Positions 1 to 8,076 of a stretch of 41,210 nucleotides of DNA are shown in pieces. Both the position numbers and the translations under genes were made by a program. The stretch comes from Geobacter sp. (GTDB taxonomy: Bacteria > Desulfobacterota > Desulfuromonadia > Geobacterales > DSM-12255): the NCBI GenBank assembly GCA_009886125.1, contig VFJK01000093.1:1-41210 (forward strand), given 5' to 3'. The notes beneath the pieces are model-generated. The model made no database searches, was not told the DNA's origin, and was given only the letters and a program-made list of their open reading frames with translations. How positions within the stretch are numbered: the first letter of the stretch is position 1; each line of letters opens with the position of its first letter.

Positions 1-333
1 ACCTGTCTCTATGTCAAAGATTTCTGCGGCAATTCCTGTTACCTGATCTACTACACCCTGAAGAATATGGGGCTTGAAAATTTCAATGCCGGTGCCGGTG
101 TGCCAACGCTGAACAGGAATCATCTGAACGGCATTCCACTGGTTGTGCCACCCAAGACGCTGCAAGACCGCTTTGACGAGATAATCGCTCCGATATTTAG
201 GCAGAAAGAATTGATCGAACAGTCGAACAAGGTGCTGATTCAGACACGGGATTCATTGCTCCCCCGCCTCATCTCCAGCAAACTGTCCCTCGAAAATCTG
301 GACATCCGGTTTCCGCCCGGCATGGAGGCGTGA
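1..333 (+). CDS. hsdS: Type I restriction-modification specificity subunit HsdS, 3' part
   Basis: The reading frame is open from base 1, so the gene begins outside the window and only about 110 C-terminal residues are seen. HsdS carries the two target-recognition domains of a type I restriction-modification complex and decides which DNA site is methylated or cut. The visible part has the usual end of the second recognition domain: a GAGVPTLNRNHLNGI stretch followed by a VPP turn, and then the helical conserved region (QDRFDEIIAPIFRQKELIEQ, continuing to a DSLLPRLISSKL motif). That helix packs against HsdM in known complexes. No hsdM lies in the window; it is expected just upstream. The matching hsdR is 1.6 kb downstream, separated by the AbiE pair. 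Family assignment is firm; the target site cannot be predicted. Confidence 0.9.
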   Translation, partial: TCLYVKDFCGNSCYLIYYTLKNMGLENFNAGAGVPTLNRNHLNGIPLVVPPKTLQDRFDEIIAPIFRQKELIEQSNKVLIQTRDSLLPRLISSKLSLENLDIRFPPGMEA

Positions 334-351
334 CCGTTAGTTGTTGTTTCC

Positions 352-388
352 TGCATGGTAAGTGACTTTTTTGTGGACTTACCATGCA
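352..388. promoter_or_regulatory. Perfect 12-bp inverted repeat upstream of abiEi (candidate operator)
   Basis: TGCATGGTAAGT at 352-363 is followed, after a 13-base T-rich spacer, by its exact reverse complement ACTTACCATGCA at 377-388. The repeat ends 15 bases before the first possible start of the antitoxin gene. Characterised AbiEi antitoxins bind inverted repeats in their own promoter and repress the operon, so an operator role is the best inference. No convincing -35/-10 pair could be placed. A stem-loop ending hsdS is the alternative, but there is no T-run after the stem. Confidence 0.55.
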
Positions 389-403
389 TAAAAACAGTAT
401 TGT

Positions 404-1066
404 GTGAGCATGCTCATGGACCTGCGCCGCCACATTCCCTTTGAAGAGTTCGACTACCAGATCCTCCTGGATTCGCTGCGGGAGTATGCCCATCCGCGCA
501 AGAAGATCACTTCGCTGCTGCGCAAGGGTGAGATTATCCGGGTCAAGAAGGGGCTCTACCTCTTCGGCGAGCAGCACCGCCGCGCCCCGTACTGCCGCGA
601 ACTGCTGGCCAACCTCATCTACGGCCCCTCCTGTGTTTCCCTTGAATATGCCCTCCACTATCACGGCCTGATCCCGGAGCGGGTCGAGACGGTCACCTCG
701 GTCACCTGCGGCCGGTCACACAGCTTTGACACCCCTGTCGGACATTTCAGCTACCGCGCCATCCCCATGACGGCCTACAGAATCGGTATCGACCGTATTG
801 AACTCGCCGACGGGCGGGCGTTTCTCATGGCGATAGCGGAAAAGGCGCTGGCCGACCGGGTGGTGGCGGAGAGGGGGAGCGGACTGAGGACGCAAAAAGA
901 ACTGGCGGTTTTTCTGCAGGGCAGCTTGCGCATTGACGAGTCAGCACTCAAGGGGCTCGATCCCGAAGCAATCCTGACCATTGCCGCGGCCTATCGCTCA
1001 CGGCGGCTGAAAGTGCTGGGGCAGGTGGTCTCCCGGCTGAAGAGTGCGGAGGCGTCCCATGCATGA
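404..1066 (+). CDS. abiEi: AbiEi-family antitoxin of a type IV toxin-antitoxin system
   Basis: About 220 residues. The N-terminal part (roughly residues 10-60) reads as a winged-helix domain ending in KGLYLFGE. This is followed by the AbiEi core with a SLEYALHYHGLIPE stretch and a later AIAEKALADRV helix, as in AbiEi antitoxins and related transcriptional repressors. In the family this protein represses its own operon and counteracts the nucleotidyltransferase toxin encoded next to it. The partner overlaps its end by 8 bases, which suggests coupled translation. The start is uncertain: GTG 404, ATG 410 and ATG 416 are all in frame. None has a good ribosome site, though GTGAG sits 7 bases before ATG 416. 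The gene lies between hsdS and hsdR on the same strand. Confidence 0.8.
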   Translation: MSMLMDLRRHIPFEEFDYQILLDSLREYAHPRKKITSLLRKGEIIRVKKGLYLFGEQHRRAPYCRELLANLIYGPSCVSLEYALHYHGLIPERVETVTSVTCGRSHSFDTPVGHFSYRAIPMTAYRIGIDRIELADGRAFLMAIAEKALADRVVAERGSGLRTQKELAVFLQGSLRIDESALKGLDPEAILTIAAAYRSRRLKVLGQVVSRLKSAEASHA

Positions 1067-1940
1067 TGCCGTAGCGCGGATGCTGTCCAGATACGAGAAC
1101 AGAAGCCTGGACGACCAGATGCGGGCGCTGCGGGAGATCATCCAGGAGGTGGCCCTGCTCGGTTTGTGGCGCGCCCGGTTTTTTGAGCATGGGGCATTTT
1201 ACGGCGGCACCGCTCTGCGGATTCTCCACGGCCTGGACCGGTTTTCCGAAGATCTGGATTTTTCCCTGCTGGCGCCGGCAGCTGATTTTTCTTTGCAGCG
1301 CTTCAGTGCGGCTTTGGAAGAGGAGGTGCGGGCTTTCGGTTTCAACCTGCGCGTCGAGTCGGTCAACAAGTCGGTGGAAAGCGCCGTGCAGTCGGCCTTT
1401 CTCAAGGCCAATACCCGTAACGAGCTGCTGGTGATCGAAACCGACGAGCGGCTTACCCGGAATATTCCGCCGGGGCAAGTGTTGAAAATCAAGATCGAGG
1501 TGGACACCGATCCGCCGCCGGGATTCATGACCACAACCCGCTACCTGCTCCAGCCTATACCGTTTGCCGTCCGCTGCTACACGCTTCCCAGTCTGTTTGC
1601 CGGCAAAATCCATGCGCTGCTCTTTCGCCGCTGGAATAATCGGGTCAAGGGGCGCGACTGGTACGACCTGGTCTGGTATGCCGCCAATCATCCACAGCTT
1701 AATCTGTATCATCTTGAACAGCGGATGCGGCAGACCGGGCAGTGGAGCGGCGAAAGCCGCCTGACAAAGGAGCAGTTCGCTGAACTGATGAACAGCGCCA
1801 TTGATCGACTGGATCTGGAACAGGCACGGCAGGATGTTTTCCCTTTTGTGAAAGACCAGCAGGCCCTGGCGATCTGGTCCCGGGATTTCTTCCGTGATGT
1901 GGCGGCCAGAATCAGCATTGTGGAAGAACAGGAGGCGTAA
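1059..1940 (+). CDS. abiEii: AbiEii/AbiGii-family nucleotidyltransferase toxin
   Basis: 293 residues from ATG 1059. That start overlaps the antitoxin stop and has GGAGG about 6 bases upstream; an in-frame GTG at 1044 is less likely. The nucleotidyltransferase signature is clear: GGTALR at residues 49-54, then RFSEDLDF at 61-68, with D65 and D67 as the expected metal-binding acids. Later come an IKIEV strand and the LPSLFAGKIHALLFR and KGRDWYDLVWY motifs typical of AbiEii. Family members transfer nucleotides to a target such as tRNA and arrest growth until neutralised by AbiEi. They act in phage abortive infection or plasmid and island maintenance. All key residues are present, so it looks active. 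The end lies 6 bases before hsdR. Confidence 0.88.
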   Translation: MHDAVARMLSRYENRSLDDQMRALREIIQEVALLGLWRARFFEHGAFYGGTALRILHGLDRFSEDLDFSLLAPAADFSLQRFSAALEEEVRAFGFNLRVESVNKSVESAVQSAFLKANTRNELLVIETDERLTRNIPPGQVLKIKIEVDTDPPPGFMTTTRYLLQPIPFAVRCYTLPSLFAGKIHALLFRRWNNRVKGRDWYDLVWYAANHPQLNLYHLEQRMRQTGQWSGESRLTKEQFAELMNSAIDRLDLEQARQDVFPFVKDQQALAIWSRDFFRDVAARISIVEEQEA

Positions 1941-1946
1941 CGCCCC

Positions 1947-4900
1947 ATGCCCAATTTCATCTCCGAAGACAGTATCGAGAAAGCCATTCTAACGCGGCTG
2001 AAGGAGCAGTTCGGTTTTGAGCTGCTCAACTGCCACACCAGCGACGCGGACGACCTGAGCGACCGTTCGGGGCGGAGCGACAAGCGCGAGGTGATCTTAG
2101 GTGAACGGCTGAAAGAGGCGGCAACCCGGCTGAATCCTGGCATTCCCGAAATGGCGATTGATGAGGCCCTAACCAGGCTGACTGACAAGCGTTATGCCAT
2201 GACTCCCATTGCCGCCAACCGGGAAATCGACGGTCTGCTCCGCGACGGCATCCCGGTGGAGTTTGAGGACGCCAAAGGTAAGCAGGAACAGGAACGGGTG
2301 CGGGTGATCGACTTCAATCCCGACTCGAAGGACAACCGCTTCCTGGCTGTTACCCAACTCTGGATCAAAGGGGAGCAGAAGTACCGCCGCCCCGACATAC
2401 TCCTCTACGTCAACGGCATTCCGCTGGTCTTCATCGAACTGAAAAACTCCAACGTCAAGCTGAGATCCGCCTTTGACGACAACCTCACCACCTACCGCAA
2501 GGAAATCCCTCAGCTCTTCCTCTTTAACGCCTTTTGCATCCTCTCCAATGCCATCGAAACGAAGGTCGGCAGCTTCAATGCGCCGTGGGAATTCTTTTTC
2601 AAATGGCTGCGGGTGGAGAGCGAGAAGGAGAAGGTTGACGCGGCTAAGATCAAGCGGGAAGGGACGAGCGTCGAAGCCGCCATTGCCGGTCTTTGCCAGC
2701 CGGATAGGTTGCTGGACTACGTCGAGAATTTCATCATCTACCACAAGGAGACGGAAAAGATCATTGCCCAGAACCACCAGTTCATAGGCGTGAACAACGC
2801 CTTTGATGCCTTCCTGGAGCGAAAGGACAATAACGGGAAGCTGGGGGTTTTCTGGCATACCCAGGGCTCTGGCAAGAGCTTTTCCATGATCTTCTACGTC
2901 CGCAAGATCTTCCGCAAACTGACTGGCAATTTCACCTTCGTGGTCATTACCGACCGGGAGGATCTGGACAGCCAGATTTACCGCAACTTCCTTAACACCC
3001 GGACCGTCAAAAAGAGCGAAGCAGCACAGCCGAAGGACAGTGCGGAGATGCGCAAGTTCCTTGGCCAGAACAAGCGGCTGGTTTTCACTCTTATCCAGAA
3101 GTTCCGCTATGACAAAGGGAAGAAATATCCTGTTCTCTCCGACCGGGATGACATCGTCGTGATCGTGGACGAGGCCCACCGCACCCAGTACCGTACCTTT
3201 GCCGAAAATCTGCGCGCCGGACTCCCCAAGGCCCAGTACTTGGCTTTTACCGGGACTCCGCTGCTGGGGAAAGGCCGCAAGACCAATGCCTGGTTCGGCG
3301 AATATGTCAGCGAGTATAACTTCCAGCAGTCTATGGAGGACGGAGCGACGGTGCCGCTCTTTTACGAAAAGCGGGTGCCGGAGGTGCTGATCCAGAATGA
3401 GGTGCTGAGCGAGGAGTTCTACGAGATTCTGGAGGACGAGATTCTTGACGAAGCCCAGCAGGCCAAGCTGGAGAAGAAGTTTTCTCAAGAAGTGGAGGTC
3501 ATCAAGCGGGACGACCGCCTGGAGACCATTGCCAAGGACATTGTCTATCACTTCCCGCGCCGCGGCTACCTGGGCAAGGGGATGGTCATTTCGGTGGACA
3601 AGTTCACAGCCGTGAAGATGTACGACAAGGTGCAGCATCACTGGAAGGAAGAACTGAAGCGGCTGCACGGGGTCATCAGGAAATCCACAAACGACATCGA
3701 AAAGGCGCGGCTGAAGAAAATTGTCGAATATATGCGCTTGGTAGAGATGGCTGTGGTGATTAGTGAAGAGGCTGGCGAGGAAGAGAAATTCAAGCAGCAG
3801 AAGCTGGATATAAAGCCCCATCGCGAGTGGCTGGGCAAGCTGGACCAGCATGGCCACGACGTGGAGTACAACTTCAAGGACCCGGCCCATCCGCTGCAGC
3901 TGGTCTTTGTCTGTGCCATGTGGCTGACCGGCTTTGATGCGCCGACCGTCTCGACCCTCTATCTGGACAAGCCGATGAAGGACCACACCCTGATGCAGAC
4001 CATCGCCCGCGCCAATCGGGTGACCTCCTGGCAGATCAACGGCGTAACCAAGATCAACGGCGAACTGGTCGATTACTACAACGTCTTTCGCAACATGAAG
4101 AAGGCGCTGAAAGAGTATGCCCAGGGGCAGGAGGGGCTAAGCAAGCCGCCGGTGCAGGAGAAGACGGAACTCTTCAAGTTACTGAAAGAGGCTATCGAGC
4201 TGGGAACAGTTTTCTGCGAGGAAAAAGAGATCGAACTTGCCCGAGTGATGGACGAAAAGAACGTCTTCAAGAACATCGGCCTCTTCACCGATTTCGCCGA
4301 CATCCTCCTGGGAAATGAGGAGTGGCGCAAGAGCTTCAATGTCTACGTGAACACGATTACCTCGCTCTACGAGGCCTCCAAGCCTGAAATCCTGGGGAAG
4401 CCGGTGGTGCGCTACGTGGCCGTCTTCCAGTATCTGCGCGGGGTGATCGAAAGCTTCATTGAGCAGACGGACATCGACAAGGTCAGTCTCCGTATCAGTG
4501 AGCTGCTTGATGAGAGTGTGGTGGTGGATAATGCCGACAAGTTCATTGCCGAGACTCACGCGCCGGAGTACCGGATCGTTACCAAGGGGAAGAAGTGGGA
4601 CTTGAGCAAGATCGATTTTGACAAGCTGCGGGAAGACTTCAAGCTGGCTGTGCACAAGAATATCGAGATTGTCGACCTGAAGGCCTTTGTCGATAACAAG
4701 CTGGAGCTGATGCTGCAACAGAATGTGACCCGCACCGATTTTGCCCAGCGGCTGCAAGAGATCATAGATGCCTATAATGCCGGCGGAACAACGACGGAGG
4801 ATTATTATGAGCAGCTGATTAAGCACACTCAGGAGATGAAAGCGGAAGAAGAGCGCGCCGCACGGAAGGGGTTGACCGAAGATGAACTGGAGCTGTTCGA

Positions 4901-5180
4901 CCTTCTCAAAAAAACAAAGATGACCAAGGCCGAAGAGCAGAAGGTCAAGCTGGCGGCCAAGGCTTTGCTGCATCGCCTGCTGGAAGAACAGCCAAAGGTT
5001 TTGGTACAGGACTGGTTCAAGGATACGCAGACGCAGCTAAGGGTGCGCACTGCCGTGGAGCAGGTGTTGGATAAGCAGCTTCCCAACAGCTACAATCGGG
5101 TGCTGTTCAAGAAGAAATGCGATGCGGTCTTTGAGACGATGCTGAACTATGCCAGTCAGGGGCAGAAGTGGGCGGCATAG
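1947..5180 (+). CDS. hsdR: Type I restriction enzyme endonuclease/translocase subunit HsdR
   Basis: 1077 residues, full length for HsdR. This is the motor and nuclease subunit that moves DNA past an unmodified site and cuts at a distance, working with HsdM and HsdS. The PD-(D/E)xK nuclease motif is visible as D150 (RPDILLY) with E164-L-K166. The helicase domain follows: Walker A G307-S-G-K310-S, a DEAH box at 408-411 (VDEAHR), and motif III as AFTGTPL. The second RecA lobe carries FVCAMWLTGFDAP and the motif VI region TIARANRVT. The C-terminal third is helical and charged, as expected for the part that binds the methylase core. It starts 6 bases after the toxin gene, so hsdS-abiEi-abiEii-hsdR reads as one transcription unit. 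No frameshift is seen. Confidence 0.95.
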   Translation: MPNFISEDSIEKAILTRLKEQFGFELLNCHTSDADDLSDRSGRSDKREVILGERLKEAATRLNPGIPEMAIDEALTRLTDKRYAMTPIAANREIDGLLRDGIPVEFEDAKGKQEQERVRVIDFNPDSKDNRFLAVTQLWIKGEQKYRRPDILLYVNGIPLVFIELKNSNVKLRSAFDDNLTTYRKEIPQLFLFNAFCILSNAIETKVGSFNAPWEFFFKWLRVESEKEKVDAAKIKREGTSVEAAIAGLCQPDRLLDYVENFIIYHKETEKIIAQNHQFIGVNNAFDAFLERKDNNGKLGVFWHTQGSGKSFSMIFYVRKIFRKLTGNFTFVVITDREDLDSQIYRNFLNTRTVKKSEAAQPKDSAEMRKFLGQNKRLVFTLIQKFRYDKGKKYPVLSDRDDIVVIVDEAHRTQYRTFAENLRAGLPKAQYLAFTGTPLLGKGRKTNAWFGEYVSEYNFQQSMEDGATVPLFYEKRVPEVLIQNEVLSEEFYEILEDEILDEAQQAKLEKKFSQEVEVIKRDDRLETIAKDIVYHFPRRGYLGKGMVISVDKFTAVKMYDKVQHHWKEELKRLHGVIRKSTNDIEKARLKKIVEYMRLVEMAVVISEEAGEEEKFKQQKLDIKPHREWLGKLDQHGHDVEYNFKDPAHPLQLVFVCAMWLTGFDAPTVSTLYLDKPMKDHTLMQTIARANRVTSWQINGVTKINGELVDYYNVFRNMKKALKEYAQGQEGLSKPPVQEKTELFKLLKEAIELGTVFCEEKEIELARVMDEKNVFKNIGLFTDFADILLGNEEWRKSFNVYVNTITSLYEASKPEILGKPVVRYVAVFQYLRGVIESFIEQTDIDKVSLRISELLDESVVVDNADKFIAETHAPEYRIVTKGKKWDLSKIDFDKLREDFKLAVHKNIEIVDLKAFVDNKLELMLQQNVTRTDFAQRLQEIIDAYNAGGTTTEDYYEQLIKHTQEMKAEEERAARKGLTEDELELFDLLKKTKMTKAEEQKVKLAAKALLHRLLEEQPKVLVQDWFKDTQTQLRVRTAVEQVLDKQLPNSYNRVLFKKKCDAVFETMLNYASQGQKWAA

Positions 5181-5196
5181 GACCGTTAATTCTTCC

Positions 5197-5250
5197 TTGA
5201 CCATCAGATAATCAGATTGTATGATTTAATCAGATTATCTGATAAAGGAG
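5197..5250 (+). promoter_or_regulatory. Promoter with overlapping 16-bp inverted repeat, Phd/VapC operon
   Basis: A sigma-70 type promoter is visible: TTGACC at 5197-5202, a 17-base spacer, and TATGAT at 5220-5225. An inverted repeat covers the spacer, the -10 box and the bases beyond it. Its left arm is 5203-5218, its right arm 5228-5243, and 15 of 16 positions match. Each arm contains ATCAGAT units. AAGGAG at 5245-5250 lies 6 bases before the antitoxin ATG. The layout fits autorepression by the Phd-type antitoxin, which normally binds such palindromes. Confidence 0.7.
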
Positions 5251-5256
5251 AAACCC

Positions 5257-5523
5257 ATGCTTAGCGTTACCGCCACAGAACTTGCCCGCAACTTCCGGAC
5301 GATGCTCGACAGGGTTGAGTTCAAACATGAAGAACTCATCGTTATCCGCAACAACCACGAGGTAGCGCGGATCATCCCCGGTCCGGCCACCATGACGGCT
5401 CTTGAGGCAATGGCCAACATCTATCGCACCCTGCCTGACGAGGCAGCAAGCGGCTGGCTCAAGGATTCCCGGCGGGCCGAAAATGGGCTGAAGGATGAGG
5501 TGCGCGATCCATGGGCTTCCTGA
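5257..5523 (+). CDS. Phd/YefM-family antitoxin
   Basis: 88 residues. The N-terminal half (VTATELARNFRTMLDRVE, then ELIVIRNNHEVARIIPG) is the Phd/YefM DNA-binding fold, which dimerises and represses its own promoter. The C-terminal half, from about residue 50, is charged and probably wraps the toxin. The ATG is set by AAGGAG 6 bases upstream. The toxin gene begins 13 bases before this stop codon, the usual arrangement for a coupled type II toxin-antitoxin pair. The pair follows hsdR on the same strand but has its own promoter, so it is a separate unit of the defence island. Confidence 0.87.
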   Translation: MLSVTATELARNFRTMLDRVEFKHEELIVIRNNHEVARIIPGPATMTALEAMANIYRTLPDEAASGWLKDSRRAENGLKDEVRDPWAS

Positions 5524-5945
5524 TCGACACCTGTATCTGGATTGATGTGGAGAGAGGCACCCTGGCGCCGGCGGATGTGGCCTCTATCACGGGCGACGAG
5601 CCAGTATACCTTTCACCCGTCACCATCGCGGAACTGAAGTTCGGCGCAGAGACCGCCAAGACGTCCGATCTCCGCCAGAAACGACTGGCAGCCCTTGCCC
5701 GGCTGAAGAGAAAACCGCTCCTCGTAATCGACGAGACCACCGGCGAAATCTTCGGCGACATCGCCGCGCAGATCAGAAAAAACGGCTCACAGCATCACTA
5801 CCGCGTCCAGGATCTGTGGCTTGCCAGCCAGGCGATTCAACATGGCTACCGCTTCCTGACCCACAACCGCAAGGATTTCACCGATATTTCAGGCCTTGCC
5901 CTCGTAGTCTGGGAAGACGCTGTGAAAAAGGCCGTTCAGCCATAA
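5511..5945 (+). CDS. vapC: PIN-domain ribonuclease toxin, VapC family
   Basis: 144 residues covering a single PIN domain. The metal-binding acids expected of VapC can be placed: D6 in FLIDTCIWID, E41 in TIAELKFG, D101 in VQDLWLASQA, and D122 in HNRKDF with N119 nearby. VapC toxins cleave specific tRNA or rRNA sites and are held inactive by the co-expressed antitoxin. The gene overlaps the Phd-type antitoxin by 13 bases. Pairing a Phd/YefM antitoxin with a PIN toxin is common, although the classical VapB is an AbrB-type protein. The catalytic set is complete, so the toxin appears functional. Confidence 0.9.
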   Translation: MGFLIDTCIWIDVERGTLAPADVASITGDEPVYLSPVTIAELKFGAETAKTSDLRQKRLAALARLKRKPLLVIDETTGEIFGDIAAQIRKNGSQHHYRVQDLWLASQAIQHGYRFLTHNRKDFTDISGLALVVWEDAVKKAVQP

Positions 5946-5966
5946 CACCCGCAAAATAGCTTAACC

Positions 5967-5994
5967 TTGCGTTTCCCCGTCAAAATGTTAATCT
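5967..5994 (+). promoter_or_regulatory. Candidate extended -10 promoter for the phasin-like/aarF operon
   Basis: TTGCGT at 5967-5972 is followed after 16 bases by TAATCT at 5989-5994, with TG one base upstream of the -10 box (extended -10). It sits 43 bases before the chosen start of the phasin-like gene and in the first A+T-rich stretch after the G+C-rich island. Confidence 0.45.
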
Positions 5995-6036
5995 TCTACC
6001 AGTAGCAGATAAAATCAATAAATGAGGAGGCAGACC

Positions 6037-6339
6037 ATGTTTGAACTCTTTGAAAAAGCTGTACTGACCGGAATAGGCGCTATTTCGCTGACACAGAAAA
6101 AAGGTGAAGAGATCCTGAGCGAATTGAAGGAGAAGTACAAATTCAGTGAAGAGGAAGGGAAAGCCTTCCTTGAGAAGATACAGTCTGCTGCAAAGGAGAC
6201 CCGCGAAAAAATCACGGAGGCTGCCGAAACCGAAGTGAAAAAAGCTGTTGAGCGGATAGGCCTCGTTCCGAAAGACGAATATGACAAGCTGAAACTGAAA
6301 GTCGAAGAACTTGAGAAAAAACTGGAGAGTGCGGGCTAA
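6037..6339 (+). CDS. Small phasin-like coiled-coil protein
   Basis: 100 residues from ATG 6037, chosen because GAGGAGG lies 6 bases upstream; an in-frame ATG at 6022 would place that site inside the gene. The sequence starts with a short amphipathic segment (MFELFEKAVLTGIGAISL). Long charged helices rich in Lys and Glu follow, including a heptad-like C-terminus (KLKLKVEELEKKLES). This resembles the small phasin-like proteins annotated as polyhydroxyalkanoate granule regulators, and also membrane- or lipid-surface-binding helices in general. No enzyme motif is present. It ends 3 bases before the AarF-like gene and is probably co-transcribed with it. Binding a membrane or lipid surface is an inference; a granule role is unproven. 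Confidence 0.7.
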   Translation: MFELFEKAVLTGIGAISLTQKKGEEILSELKEKYKFSEEEGKAFLEKIQSAAKETREKITEAAETEVKKAVERIGLVPKDEYDKLKLKVEELEKKLESAG

Positions 6340-6342
6340 TAC

Positions 6343-8025
6343 GTGAATCTCTTCCAACTGAACCGTAACATCCGGAGCATCAAACGCTATCGTCAGATAG
6401 TACGGGTTCTCTTCAAGTATGGGTTTGACAACCTGCTTGCATACTTAAGCCTTACCGAACTGGTCACCCGCTGGCGGCGGCTGCTCAGAAGAGAGAAGTC
6501 ACTGCTCGCAGAGCTGTCTCAGGCAGAACGGATGAGGCTTGCCCTTGAAGAGCTCGGGCCGACCTTTATAAAACTGGGTCAGTTTCTCTCGACCCGCTCC
6601 GATATACTCCCCTCGAACTATATAACTGAATTCTCGAAGCTTCAGGATTGCGTCCCGCCATTCAGCTTCGAGGAGGTCAAAGCAGAGATTTTCAGGGAGT
6701 TAAACAAGTATATCCCGGAAATATTCTCCGCATTTGATCCAACCCCCATAGCTGCCGCCTCCATTGCCCAGGTGCACCGGGCAACGCTCATTTCAGGTGA
6801 AGAGGTCGTAGTAAAGGTCAGACGCCCCGGGATACTTGACCAGGTAGAGACGGATATTGAAGCGCTTATGCTTCTTGCCATGGTCGCTGAACGACACATC
6901 CCCAACTGCGAGATATACGACCCCACCGGGCAGGTAAGAGAGCTGGCAAAAACCATCAGGAGAGAGATGGACCTGTCTCTGGAAGGACGGACTGTCGAGC
7001 GTTTTGCCTCGTGCTTTGCTGGCGACCTGACACTGTACTTCCCCAAAGTATACTGGGAGTGGACTTCCAAATCACTTCTGACCATGGAGTTCATCGATGG
7101 AATAAAGGTCTCGGAGATCGACTTATTGGTTGAAGCCGGCCTCGACCTGAAACTTGTCGCAAAAAGAGGGGCTGATGCATTTGTAAAAATGGTCCTGCAG
7201 CACGGTTTTTTCCACGGCGACCCTCATCCGGGCAACATCCTGATCCTGAAGGACAATGTCATCTGCCTTCTCGACTTCGGTATGATCGGCAGGGTCGATC
7301 CGTTTCTAAAAGGACATCTCACTGATATTCTGCTTGCCGTCCTCAGAAAAGACGTCGAAGAGGTCATCTCCCTGCTGATCTACTCCGGAGATATCACCGA
7401 CAGCATTAACATCAGAGCTCTTCGCCGGGACCTGTCTGAATTCATCGATAAATACTATGATCTAGCCCTTCATGAACTCGAAGTCGGACAGCTCCTGATC
7501 GACTTCATAGATATAATAACCAGTTACAGGATCAAGTTTCACCCCGACCTGCTGCTTCTGGCAAAAGCCTTCATGACAATGGAGGGGGTGGGAAACATGC
7601 TTGATCCAGAATTTGACATGACCCTTCATCTGAGGCCGCTGATGGAGGAAGAGATAAAAGAGAGGCTTTCGCCAAAGAGAACGCTTAAGTACCTGAAAAG
7701 TAACATAGGCTCATACTATAACCTCATTCGGACTCTCCCGAAAGACCTTAAAGAGATCCTTAACCGCATAAACCGGGACAAATTCAAAATCGATCTTGAA
7801 CATCGCGGTCTCGACAAGTTCACCAAAGACCTCGACAAGTCAGTCAACAGGCTCTCTTCAAGCCTTATCATTGCAGCCCTTATCGTAGGTTCTTCGATTA
7901 CCATGCAGATCGATCGGGGACCGCAGCTGATGGGTTTCCCGCTCTTCGCCTTTATGGGCTACTCGATTGCCGGGCTTATAGGACTTATATGGGTTATCGC
8001 GATTATCCGCTCCGGGCGGCTCTGA
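6343..8025 (+). CDS. AarF/UbiB (ABC1) family atypical protein kinase-like protein
   Basis: 560 residues, the usual size for the AarF/ABC1/UbiB family. Signature segments appear in order: KLGQFLSTRSDILP, the alanine-rich AAASIAQVHRA loop that replaces a normal P-loop, VVVKVRRPG with the conserved lysine, GFFHGDPHPGN (catalytic loop) and LLDFGMIG (metal-binding DFG). Two hydrophobic segments at the extreme C-terminus (about residues 505-555) should anchor it in the inner membrane. Members support quinone synthesis or lipid handling, with ATPase rather than classical kinase activity. Since the menaquinone gene mqnA is also in this window, a ubiquinone role is unlikely, and the gene symbol ubiB would be only by homology. 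The start is GTG 6343, three bases after the phasin-like stop. Confidence 0.9.
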   Translation: MNLFQLNRNIRSIKRYRQIVRVLFKYGFDNLLAYLSLTELVTRWRRLLRREKSLLAELSQAERMRLALEELGPTFIKLGQFLSTRSDILPSNYITEFSKLQDCVPPFSFEEVKAEIFRELNKYIPEIFSAFDPTPIAAASIAQVHRATLISGEEVVVKVRRPGILDQVETDIEALMLLAMVAERHIPNCEIYDPTGQVRELAKTIRREMDLSLEGRTVERFASCFAGDLTLYFPKVYWEWTSKSLLTMEFIDGIKVSEIDLLVEAGLDLKLVAKRGADAFVKMVLQHGFFHGDPHPGNILILKDNVICLLDFGMIGRVDPFLKGHLTDILLAVLRKDVEEVISLLIYSGDITDSINIRALRRDLSEFIDKYYDLALHELEVGQLLIDFIDIITSYRIKFHPDLLLLAKAFMTMEGVGNMLDPEFDMTLHLRPLMEEEIKERLSPKRTLKYLKSNIGSYYNLIRTLPKDLKEILNRINRDKFKIDLEHRGLDKFTKDLDKSVNRLSSSLIIAALIVGSSITMQIDRGPQLMGFPLFAFMGYSIAGLIGLIWVIAIIRSGRL

Positions 8026-8076
8026 CAAACATTTGCAACTGCTATTTGCACGCATGTAGCAAGCGGAGACACCCTG

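Noticed and set aside
2169-3986. A 605-codon open frame on the minus strand inside hsdR, with further long ones at 948-1712 and 4179-4973
   Set aside because: They lie wholly or mostly antisense to well-supported genes, have no recognisable motif and odd composition; long antisense frames are expected in G+C-rich DNA.
8030-8062. Repeated ATTTGCA and TTGC/GCAA in the short gap before the NtrY-like gene
   Set aside because: Only 7 bases long in a 51-base gap, no clear palindrome spacing; likely chance.
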